Source of the DNA: Dactylorhiza incarnata
Taxonomy: Eukaryota; Streptophyta; Magnoliopsida; Asparagales; Orchidaceae
DNA length: 64,000 nt
Reading direction: 5' to 3'
Assembly (NCBI GenBank): GCA_033032865.1
Contig: JAWHQI010000329.1
Coordinates: 558,001 to 622,000, forward strand
Shown: positions 23,001-35,400 of the stretch, one piece after another
Position numbering within the stretch: the first letter of the stretch is position 1
How the letters are laid out: every line of letters starts with the position of its first letter
Translations under genes and position numbers: made by a program
The notes under the pieces: model-generated
What the model was told of the DNA's origin: nothing
Database searches by the model: none
The model's input: the letters and a program-made list of their open reading frames with translations, nothing else

Positions 23001-26000
23001 AAGGTATTGTATTGATCTACTACAGGATGCATAATACTTGGGGTGGAAGCCAACTCATACACTCATAGATGCTAATCTCAAACTCCCCGCTCATGAGTCT
23101 ATCTGATCCTTCTCTACCTAATCCCGAGTACTATTGATGACTGATCGGAAAGGTTATCTATCTAAAAATAACTCGGTCAAACATCACCTTTGTTGTCGTG
23201 GTTGTTATCCGTTATATGCATTCTCCTCGGAAGTATCACCTTCAAGTTGTTGAGTGCATCCTTTGATATCTGAAGAATGCTCCTAGTCAATGGCTCGTGT
23301 ATAGGCCTTCATCTTCCTTCTCACTGATTGCCTACTCTGATGTTGATTATACAGGACTCATAGATGATCGCAAATCAACAAGCAGATTTTGCAACTATTT
23401 TCGGGGTAATTTGGTCACTTGAAGAAGCAAGAAACATTCTGTTATGGCCCAGTGATTTGGCGACGTTGAGTATCGCTTGATGGCCTATGCAGTTTCCGAA
23501 CGTACTTGGTTGGAGAGTCGTCCTCTATTGCGATAGTGAAGTTGTTATTCATATCGCTGAGAACTCGATCTTACATGAGCGAACCAAACTTATTGAAGTT
23601 GATTGTCACTTCATTAGGGAGAAAATCAAGCTTTGTAAAATTGACCTTCAACATATCCCTTACAACATCCCAAATCTCAAACATTTTTACCAAAGTCTTG
23701 CCTCGACTACTCTATCTTTAGTACGTCTCCAAGCTTAGAGCCAACAATACATGTACTCTAGCTTGTGGCGGAGTATAGCAAATTGTTAGAATGTTATGCA
23801 TTGTTTGGTCTTTTACCTTTCTACCCTAGGGAGATGGCTCTTTACCTTGAGAATAAGAAATGTTTTGTCCTGACATGGTATCAGAGCTAGGTCTCGATAC
23901 ACAAGACCTCGCATGATTGTTCCAGCACACTTTTTTTTTTCAATCTCCTGTAGTCTTTTCTGCCTGCGACCTTCTCCGCCTTGTCGACCGACCTTCAGCG
24001 TAGTGCGCTTTTTCCTCTCGATCCTCGTCATGCCTTGATGCAACATGAGTCATGTCTTTATTTTATTTTTATTTCCCGCATTTTTATTTGTACAACACAC
24101 GACTTTGCACTTGTTTATGCATTTTATTTTTCGCGCATGTTATTAGCGTCTGTGTTTTTTATCGTGCATGTCACTCGCGCATGTTCATACAGCTTATTAG
24201 CGTGACCGACCAATAAGATCAAGAATGCAAAAGTCCGTCAAATTGAGTAAAATGATAATTAAGGCAAACAAAAAAATTAACGTTATAATTAAGTAATTTA
24301 TCTTATTAAAAAGAAAATAATAATTTTGAAATTAAACTTTAATTTATAAATATTTAGTTTTCAGAATTTCTTATTATGATGAGAGAATACCTAGAACCAT
24401 TTCATTAAAATCATCAATCAATTAGCTTGAAAACCAAGAGCCAACCTTAATACCTCATTTATTTCCATTAAGTCCCCTGAAAGTGAGGTTAGATCTTAGA
24501 TTTACTCTAGAGGAGGGGTGAATAGAGTATTAAAAACTTTTCCCTTATTTTTATTGCGGATTTAAAATAGTGTTATATATATGTGTATAGCAGAGTGATT
24601 TATAAAAACTAAATAAAGAAAACAAATCAGCACAGCACAGGACATAGAAAACCACACACAGAGGACACAAGGATTTTTATAGTAGTTCCCCAATAAACCT
24701 GGGTATGTCTGCTCTTCTACCACACTTGGTAGGATCCACTAGGTTTTTGATCAGGTGCCCTATCACCAAGGGGTTTTTGATCAGGTGTCCACACACCAAG
24801 TGAATTTTTGATCAGGTGCTCTAACCAAACCACAGGTTTTTGATCAGGTGCCCTGCCACCAATGGGTTAACTTTTGAAGGGAGTTATAACCCTGTACAAG
24901 AGGGGATAAGAAGGGTTATGAAGTTCTTCTCTGTCAATATTCTGAGAGAAGACTCTAGTGGATTGATGGTGAAAAGCTCCTCTGTCTGATTGAAAATTGT
25001 TGACAGTAGATGGCTGGAGCTTTCTCTTGAATAAAATGATCTTCTTGTAGCTGATGAATCTGGAAGAACAAGTTCTTCAGATTTTTGTTGCTCTTTTGAA
25101 GATCTAATCTTGCAGTTGATGACTGAGAGAGTATTGTTGATGTTGTTCTCAGAGAATGAGTGCTGCTGTTGAGGAAGAAGAAGATCTGTAAAACTTTTGT
25201 TCTTCTTTTTCTTCCTGTAACTTTCTGAAGAATCGTGTTCTTCTCTGTCAGCTATTCTGCTATTCTATATTGCTGTACTGTAATAATAATAATCTTCCTT
25301 TTTCTTTTTACAATGTATCTCTAATTTTGAAATTCGAATCAGCAGAATAGGAATAAAATAATCTGCATTTAATATTTCCTTGGAACTGCACGCAAGACTT
25401 TAATTTTTTTTCCTTTTTAATTAATGATATCCCTTTCCGCTAAACGGGTATAATCTCGGGAAGAGAATGGAAAGGAATATAATAAGGCAGAAATCTTGTC
25501 TTATCTGGAATAATAGATCCGTTGTTGTAGACGATCTGAGTTCAGAGAATGAATAATATAATCTGTCTGAAATAAATCTGCTGTAGAGAAATTTTCGTCG
25601 ATCTCATCAAATTTCGTCGAACACAAAATTAAGTTCGTCGACCTCAAATGAATCTGGCTGGAAGAATTAAATTAGTTGAGTTGAGAAGAACTTTCGTCGA
25701 TCTGAAGGTATTCGTCGAACGAAAGGATTCGTCGACCGCTGAGCCGCTGAATAAAATCGTCGACCGCTGAGACTGGATAATTTCGTCGACCGCGGAGACG
25801 GGATAATTTCGTCGACCGTTGAGCCGCTGAGACGCTGAGACGCTGAGATTGAAGATCGTCGACCGCTGAGAGCAAGCCGTTCGTCGAACGCAGAGTGTAA
25901 GCCGTTCGTCGAACGCAGAGAGCAAGCCGTTCGTCGAACGCAGAGTGGAGTTCGTCGAACGCAGAACCTGAATGTTTTCTTGAGTTCTAACAGCCTAAAC

Positions 26001-29000
26001 CCTTGACCCATTGACTATACATTGGGGTCAACTTAATCATAGTCAGCAGATAGTGATCCTAGCCCAAATCAGTAATAGGGTTGTTCCAACATCCCCCTTT
26101 ATTAAGAAAACCATAAACCTAATCTCTAGATATGAACCGCCCCCCTCCTGTTTATGGGCACTAGAAAAAACCAAAACAGAGATTTACTCTCTGTTTTCGG
26201 TTTCCAGCTGAGCACCTACCTCCAATAGTTCCCTGCCCGATCCAATGCCAGGCGTGCGACGACTCCCCTCTTGATCTCGCCGCCGCTTCCAAGGCCGACC
26301 ACCCTGGTTGGCAACCACTCCGCCTTCTACCCTGGAACCTCTTTTCAGAAGGAGTCTTTACCGAAGAATGAAGTGAGTTCCCTTACACTTCCCTTGCATA
26401 TTCCTCCAGCCTATAGCGCTCCTCCTCCCACTGATACCTATAGTACATGAGAGACTATTCATCCAAGATAGAAATTGTTGCAAGTCTATATTAAGAGGGC
26501 AAACACATAGGCACATTTCACAACTACTAAGCAATCATTGGAACTGCCTTCAGAGTCTGTTGATCTTCCCATTACTCTCAGAAGAGGTATTAAATCTTGT
26601 ACCCAACACTCTATCTCATTATGTTTCATATGACTCCTTCACCACTTCACATAAATATTTTGCGTCCTCCTTAGCCTCATTTTCTATTCTCTCATTCTAG
26701 GAGTAGCCCTGCCCAAAAAGCCCGGCAGGTCGGGACCGGGCTTTTGCCACCCGGGCTCGGGCCTGAATTTAGCCGGGCTCAGGCACCCTCTCCTAGAGGG
26801 GGCCTGCTCATGCCCCCAAGGCCGGGCCTTTTAATTTTTTTTATTAAATTTAAATATAAATAATTTCTTAAATTAAAAAAAATCAAAGTACAAAATTAAT
26901 AATTGAATATGAAATGAGAGAGGCCGGGCTCGCACTTGAGAGAGAGAGATGGATGAGAGAGAGTAAATATGAGAGAGAGAGAGTGAATATTTGAGAGAGA
27001 GACTGATGGGTGCTTGGGGGTATTTATAAGTTTAAAAAAAATCATTTTTAAAAAATAAATAGTTTTTTTTTTAATTGTTATAGGGCCTAGGGCTGGCAGC
27101 CCTTGGCCCTATGATGGGGTTGCCATGGCAGCACTGCCAGCAGCCCCTCCAACGGCTCTTAGAGAACAATGGCTCTAAGAGTCGTTGATCCAACGACGCT
27201 AAGAGTCGTTGGATGGGTCCAGCGGGGGCGGGCTTTGCCAGGTCCCGGTCTCGGCCTGGGCCGAAAAACCGGGCTTTACCCGGCCCAGCCCGGTTACCGG
27301 ACCGGGTAAATGCTTAATACGGGGGCACTGTTAGGCCCCCACAGCCTGGCCTGGGCTAGGGACCGGGCTTTTGCCAGGCCGGGACCGGTTTTTATGCCCA
27401 CGACTACCTAGGAAGAGGCACTTGGTCATCGTGAATGGAAACAGGCAATGATTGCGGAAATGACACTTCCTAAAAAAAACTCTACTTGGGACCTTGTGCA
27501 TTTTCCTACATGGAAGAAAAAGGTTGGGTGTAAATGAGTGTACTATGTTAAGCAACTCACATGGAATTGTGGGAAGATACAAAGCCAGACTAGTTGTCAG
27601 AGGGTGCACACAAACACATAAAATTGATTAGAAGGAAACTTTCGCGTCAATTGCTAACATGAACTCAATTAGAGTCCTTCTATCATGTGTAGTTTGTAAA
27701 GGGGGGCCTTAAACAGTCAGATGTAGCCGTGTTCAAAAGGGTTGACAGTCCCCGGCCAGGCCCGAGACTGTCGGGCCCGAGCTTTATGCTACCCAGGCTC
27801 AGGCCCGGGCCCCCCTCCAAAGGGGGCCTAATGAGGCCCTGCAGGCCGGGCCCGATCTGCAATTAAATATAATATTAAATATAATTATTTTATATTATTT
27901 AATATAACTATAATATTATTGTATTTAATTATAATTACTAATTTTATAATATAATAATTAAGTAAATATACATAATAGACAATACATTGCACAAATTATG
28001 AAAAAAAAAACGAGAATTGAAATTTTAAGAATTTTATTATATTTGCAAAATATACAATATCATAACTTATATAATTACACCTATTATGCTATCATTAGAA
28101 ATTAAATTTACAATGATGAAATATTCATACTTTCATACATATAAAAAATACAACACTAATTTACCAAATACATGTAAAAAAATACAACACTAATTTACCA
28201 AATACATGTATAAAAATACATAAGCTTAGGGTGCTTAATTTTTGTCGTTCAAATTTAGGGTGCTTACATTCAAATTTTGGGTGCTTAATTCTTCTTCAAC
28301 TTAGGATGCAATAATCTTTTAAAATGTATTGCACTATTACATGATTGAAAATATGCAACATTTCTTATTTATTATAAATTGATTAAACACTTGTTAGTAG
28401 TTTAATTTTCTCATATGAATTTTAGTTTGTCATCTAATTAATAAATGAAAAATATTATGAAACATATATATATATATTATATATAATTATAATATTGCAA
28501 TCCGACATTTTGAAATGTCTCCGATATATCCCGCGCAATCCGACATCCGGCATAAAAAACACAAACCGACATGAGTCCGACATCCGACATCTGCAACCTT
28601 GCTCACAATCATGGTTAGAACAATTAAAAACTAACAATTTCAAGTTGAATTAAGATAAGTGTGTTTCAATCAAATACTAAGCGAATAAATCCCACAAGTA
28701 GAGCAATTTATAATCAAAAGCGTCCACAAAATCATATGTTTTATCAAATAAATAACAAAGAGTAATATTTACTTCAAAGATGAACCTACATGAGAAATAA
28801 GATCCCGGGGAATCTGAATAGTGGCTGATTTGGGACTGGACAACATTCCTGTAATTCAGTGCAGTGCCTGGATGGGTTTTGGGGGAGGTTGAAGGGCTCG
28901 GTCTGGGGTATAGTGGTTGTCGGGGTGAAGGGGAAGTAGGGGAAAAGCTGCTGGAAGAAGAGATGGGGTCAGAAGGGCTTGTGTGGGGGTAGATGAAGGT

Positions 29001-29374
29001 GTTGGAGACAACTGGAAAAAAATAATGGGGGAATGTAATTCCAATCCACAGTTACAAGCTTGGATGGAAATCAGGCTCCTTCAGGGATCTGTAGGGTTGG
29101 TTTGGCTAGGAAAGAGGAATTATGGGTGGAGGATTAGTTGCCTGGACTAGTTGGAGGGTGTGGGATGCTCGGAAATGGGGTTACACTGCCGGTGTGGAGG
29201 GTGTGGGATGCTCGGAAATGGGGTTACACTGCCGGTGTGGAGGGTGGCCAATGGATTGGGCTACGCAGGGAATGACAACGAGGGGCAGTTATGGGTGTTT
29301 ATTAATGGAGTGGGGTAGTTAGCTATTTGGTGCTTGTGGAGGTTGGGACCGGTTGGGGTGTTATGTATGGTAGT

Positions 29375-29408
<34 letters not shown>

Positions 29409-32400
29409 ATTGAGGGGAGGAGAATGCCGTAGGCTTCAACACCTAGAATTCACGAAATTGACACCATGGAGAGATGCGAGAGCCCGAAAATTTGTTCAAA
29501 TTCTGCAATAATGAAATCAGCTCAACTAGAACCATAATTATAGACCTAGTGACCACTACTGACGGTGTAAATCGTCAAGAACATCAACCCCTACAATACA
29601 TATAAATATCTCGTCAGTCGTCGTCGCTCTGAATGTGACTACCAACTCGGGTCGTCTATATGATGATCCTACTTCTGTCTCCTGCGTACGTAACCCATGC
29701 GAGCTCTAATAAAGGTCGGCTCGCCCGCGATCCGTGATCTCCATCAGTTAAAGACGTCAATTCTAATATCATTTGACAGTTAATGACTCTAACACAAACA
29801 AAATGAATTCTCAGTTCAAAATGTTCATTTTTATTGGATGCTTATGAGAAGTTGGTTTTCTAGTTACAACTAAAAATAACAAGGTACTACTGTGAGATAA
29901 CAAAAGTCTGAAAGTCATGGATTGTGGAAAACTTCATGTTAAATTGTTCAATAGGGTGATCAGAACGATGGTGGCAAGGCATGTTCCAAAACTGAAGAAT
30001 AGTATTTCTTGGGGAACTCTTGATTATTATGGGTAGAAATGCCATAGGGATAATGGTGTGATAAAGATTATCAAGGGTGTAAGGGTTGTTATGAATGCTA
30101 AGAAGATTGACGAACTTTGTTTGTTGGGATCTACAGTTAATGGTCCTCACGCCGTTGGTTATTTATTATTAGGGCATTTTTATATTAAGTCGAATTGTAT
30201 CGAGTCGAGTGTATTAGGTGTTTTATTATTGTAGTGAGTCGAGACTTATTATATTAGTATTTATGTATTTTAATATTTTATGCGTCTTGATGTAATTACG
30301 GGGTTGCCACCCGGGGGTCCTATATAATAGACCATTGTCATGTATTTGGAAGAAATTAATAAATGAAAGAAGCTTCTCATTCTCTCTCTAATTCCCCTCT
30401 CTCTCTATGCTCTCTCCTTCCCTCAAGGGTTTCCTTTTCCTCTTCCCCAAGCTTCTTCTTCTAACTTCTCCTCCCCTACATCCATTCTAGGGCTTGCCCT
30501 TGTATCCTCGCCTCTATCAATCCCAACAAAAGAAGCCCATCACATCTTGGTATCAGAGCTCTCCTTCCTCGGCTCGACACTTCCGTCGCTCATCACTTCC
30601 ATTGTCCTCACGAAACCATCGATCGTCCATTGTCATCACTTCCACTGCCAGAAGCCTCCTTCTTCCGTTGCAGGCATCGCAGCCAAGCATCCTCTCTAGC
30701 AACTACAGCTTTTCTGCCGGCCAGCAACGACTTCACCTCCACTTTCTCCCGCACTCCCTTACCAACATCCTTCGCTCGTTCCTCTCTCGTGAAGACTCCG
30801 CCTGATTTTCCTCAAGGCTTCGCCGCCTCTGGAAGATCCCCTCCTGTTTGTCGCAGATCGTACTGGCATCTCCGTGTGATTTCGGGGTTGCCACCCGGGG
30901 GTCCTATATAATAGACCATTGTCATGTATTTGGAAGAAATTAATAAATGAAAGAAACTTCAAATTCTCTCTCTAATTCCCTTTTCTCTCTCTATGCTCTC
31001 TCCTTCCCTCAAGGGTTTCCTTTTCCTCTTCCCCAAGCTTCTTCTTCTAACTTCTCCTCCCCTACCTCCATTCTAGTGCTTGCCCTTGTATCCTCGCCTC
31101 TATCAATCCCAACAAAAGAAGCCCATAACATCTTGGTATTAGAGCTCTCCTTCCTCGGCTCGACACTTCCGTCGCTCATCACTTCCCTTGTCCTCATGAA
31201 ACCATCGATCGTCCATTGTCATCACTTCCACTGCCAGAAGCCTCCTTCCGCTGCAGGCATCGCAGCCAAGCATCCTCTCTAGCAACTACAGCTTTTCTGT
31301 CGGCCAGCAACGACTTCACCTCCACTTTCTCCCGCACTCCCTTACCAACATCCTTCGCTCGTTCCTCTCTCGTGAAGACTCCGCCTGATTTTCCTCAAGG
31401 CTTCGCCGCCTCTGGAAGATCCCCTCCTGTTTGTCGCAGATCGTACTGGCATCTCCGTGTGATTCCCTCTAGCGACCGTCTTCCTCACCCAAGCCTACGC
31501 GCTTCTCAAGCCGCGCGTGCCTCCTGCACGATCCCATCCATCAAACCCACCTGATGCTCATCGTTCCTGCTGTATCGAGCCACCCGTCGTTTCCCTCTAT
31601 CGAGCGGCCCGCCTACGACTTCTCATCGAGCCCTAATAATTAATAAAATTCCCTATGATGAAATAATGAAAATCAGTGTCGATACGACGTCGCACATTAA
31701 GTTTTGAAGTTTTGAATTTTGCGATGATTTTGCGACGCTCGTTTCGTTTTAATTTTCATTTTTTGTTTATTAATCTTTGACTGGTATCAGTAGTTTTTGT
31801 ATATGAGTTTTATGGTGGAAGTGAAGTGGCTGAATTGATTGGCACTTGTATATTGGTATATTTATATAACTCTGGCTTTGGGGTTCATTTGAGTCCTACG
31901 GTTTTGGGCTGTCTGGTTTATTATTGTTGCTGCAATACTTATATATATATTCGATATTTACCTATATTATATGCTGGACGGTTTTATATATATATTAGTA
32001 TATTACATATGAGGCGGTGGCTTTGGATGGTTGTTGTAAGCGGTGGACTGATATAATATGCGCTCCTCTTTCTCGATACTTTTATTTCCTCTTGCTGCCT
32101 GGAGAAATCGCTGGGCTGAGAATGAGAACCTCTAGGGCTGGCTGCTCTCCTCCTACCTAAGCCACGATACCCTCATCTCCTTGGTCGCCGGTGCTGGAAG
32201 AAGCCTGTTGCTGCCTCCTTCTTGCATCCTTGCTAGTTGGGCTGGTTTTCTGCTTCCGTTGGCCGACAACTTTGGGCTGAATTTGTTCCACTGTGAGCCT
32301 TCTTCCTTTCCCCCTCTTCTCTCTCTTTATTTGTTGCTAAGGTTATTGGGGGATAAAATAATTGGAGAAAGCAACTCCCCCTCTCTTTTTCTTGTTTATT

Positions 32401-35400
32401 CCTGAAATTGTGGGGCTGATTTTATTGTGGTTTGGAGGTGCCATGGTGGGGATTTCTGCTAATTACTTCGCTTTGATTGTGGGTTGTTCCTTGCTGTTGT
32501 TCCTATTTTTTCCTTGGGCTTCTTTTGACTGTTGTTGTATTAATTAATGTGTGCTGCTCCTGCCATTAAAGGCTCTTAATAGCTGTCTTGGTGACTGTTT
32601 TACATAAGTTTTTCCTTGGCTTTGGACTGCTAGTGGCAACCCTTTGAGCTGTTGTTGGCAGCCTTTAGTGTTGCTATTAGCAGCCCTGTTTATTGGATGT
32701 CTTTTAATGGTGTTTTAGCTCCCTTTTAGGCTGCTTTGTGGGATGCATTCTTTGGTCTTAATTGATACCATTTTTGGCCACAAAAGTGGTTGATTTGAGG
32801 AGTCAATTCGTAACTATTTAAAGACGCAACCCTAAAGTAAATGATTTAACTGATACTGCAGAGGATGGCGTCCGGAGATAAACCCGATGAAAATCCTGGT
32901 CCGAATAAAGGCAAAGAAAACGTGGTGAGTACTTATTTCTTTAATTATGCAAAGCTTTGAATTATTTTCAATATACACATGATTAGATTTTTATACAGAA
33001 AATATGTTGGTGACTATGCATTGACATGAAATTGAAATAGTTCAAATTTTTGAATCACTGATAAATATGAGAATCGCTAGAAGATGTTGAATTGACAATA
33101 ACACGAATAAGCGATGGAATAAATTCTGAGGGAAATGTTTGAATAAAAACACTATATGATTGAATAAGAATATTGCATCGATACATAAGAATATAGCATC
33201 GATGCATAAGAATATTGCATCGATGCATAAGAATATTGCATCGATGCATAAAAAATGATAAGAGTTAACACAGTAGTCGTAGTGGGGGTGTGAATACTCT
33301 ACGACGGAATGTTTTTGAGTTCTATTTGAGGTCGTTGAAGGCCAGAGGCCGTTGAAGGCCAAGAGGTCGTTGAAGACCAAGAAGGGATGAATCTACAGGA
33401 ACCCTTATGATTTCCTAAATTACTAAAACTAAAGTTAAACGAGAAATCTGATTCAGGAATTGAAAACGAATTGAATGAGCTATGATCAGAAAGAATATGA
33501 AAATTGTCGAAAAACTTGATACGAATACACGACACGAGAACTAATGAATAAAATGAATACAAGAACTTGAAATAGAAACCATTGTTCAAACATTGTAGTT
33601 ACTGTTATTGATTATTCATGATCCGTTATTCCTTATTTACTGCATTTTTACACTGATATTAAATACTTATGCATATTGCTACTGACGTTTGTTGTTTGCA
33701 TGTACAGCAGTTGAAGAGGTATGTTACTCGCTTAGTCATATTCTTTATGACTAAACCCGTTGTGGTTTACTTTTTAGGTAGCGGGCGCAACCCCGAGTGC
33801 GCCAAGGAAAGCTAGACTGACTTGAACCGAGGAGCGAGCAAAGGTATGGGTTAAGATGAGTTTTGCTTATGTATTTTATTTGTCCTCATGTTATATATAT
33901 TTTTATGTTGCGATGAATGCTTGAAAAGATACTCAGATACAGATTTTCTGTGAGGTCTGAATCGAAGCCTCACACCCACCAACAACCCCGCCAATTTCTA
34001 ATTAATTCCTCTATGAATTAATTAATTCCTCTCAGAATTACTTAATTCCTCTGGGAATTAATTAATTAATCTTCTCATTTTAATGGACATCAAGTTTGGT
34101 ACCGCGGATGAAGTCGCGCTTTGTTCGATGTTGTGAAAGATGTTGAAGTCATTTCAGGCTTCTACATCTCGTCTCGACACCACATTCGACAAATTGGCGA
34201 CTTCGAGACACTTCGACACCCCGCCCCTCCCAGTGTCGGCACCCTACCAACACGAGCATGTTGCCGCCACTTCAGCCCCAACTTTCCCGCCGACGAGACC
34301 ATCGCTTACGCCAGTTGTCTCTTCACCACTCGTCGATGTTCTTCACGCTCCACCATTACCTCTAGTGACTTCTGCTTCATTGTTTTTCATAGCCCCGCCA
34401 TCCGCCTCCCCGACCCATTCAGACTGCCTCCCGGACCCGATGCAGCTTCCATCGCCGGTCGTTTTGTCGCCTATGATGTCGGCCCCTGCCTTGTCGATCC
34501 CTCCAGCCATGTCGTCGCCCGCCTTGTCGGCCCCCGCTCCGCTGGATTCCAATCTGCCTCCTCCGACCACCTCACTGCCTATTATGTCGGCCCTTCCACC
34601 GCCAACCCTTGCTCTGCCGGTTCCTCCGGCTGCCTTGCCATTGCTACCTCGTGTCGCCTTGCCGACTTCGCCGGACCCGTTCCGTCCACCGTCCCCACCA
34701 TCCCCGTTCATCCCGTCGGCCATGGTTTCCTCGGCAGACTTACCACATATTTTGCCGCCGGTACCGCCGGACCCCATCCTTATGCCGTCGTTGTTCATTC
34801 GGTTGCCCTGCTACTCCAGCCTCCCGCCGCTCCGCCGAACCAACCTAGGCGCAAAGGGGCCCCTTTGCCGCCGCAACGGACATCAAGGAGCCAGAGGAGC
34901 CGATCATCCTACTAGAGTTCGAGCTTAAGGGCAAGCTCGATGTCAAGGACGGATGGAGTGTTATGGTTCTCATGCTGTTGGTTATCTATTATTAGGGTAT
35001 TTTTATATTAAGTTGAATTATATCGAGTCGAGTGCATTAGATGTTTTATTATTGTAGTGAGTCGAGTCTTATTATATTAGTATTTATGTATTTTAATATT
35101 TTATGCATCTTGATGTAATTACGGGGTTGCCACCCGAGGGTCCTACATAATAGACCCTTGTCATGTATTTGGAAGAAATTAATAAATGAAACTTCTCCTT
35201 CTCTCTCTAATCCCCCCCCCCCCCCCTCTAAGCTCTCTCCCTCCCTCTAGGGTTTCCTTTTCCTCTTCCCTCAACTTCTTCTCCTTCACAAGCTCTACGG
35301 TTTAAACACCCTTGTATCTCTGTTGCCGACCTCCAACGATCTCAACGAAACAAGCCCATAACATATTGTTTCTTTTCCATTAGAAGGATCATATATGGAT

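Larger units (their letters stand above)
30135..35363 (+). mobile_element. Non-autonomous LTR retrotransposon (LARD-like), 5.2 kb
   Basis: Left LTR about 30135-30544 and right LTR 34959-35363 are clearly homologous (shared TTGGTTATYTATTATTAGGG and AATTACGGGGTTGCCACCCG). A primer-binding site TTGGTATCAGAGCT follows the left LTR at 30547, and a purine-rich GGACGGATGGAG precedes the right LTR. The left LTR has a TATA box at 30321-30327. The 4.4 kb interior has no RT or integrase: it contains a partial tandem duplication, possible small exons (32864-33843) and a Pro-rich ORF at the 3' end. No target-site duplication is visible. It lies antisense to VCS. Confidence 0.78.

Noticed and set aside
23876..23887. 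TGGTATCAGAGC as part of a tRNA gene
   Set aside because: Only the 12-nt primer-binding complement is present; no tRNA cloverleaf can be formed around it. No tRNA or rRNA gene was found in the window.
30494..31554. Open frames of 93-112 codons in the leader of the non-autonomous element
   Set aside because: They lie in pyrimidine-rich LTR and leader sequence, and are repeated because of the tandem duplication; no domain.
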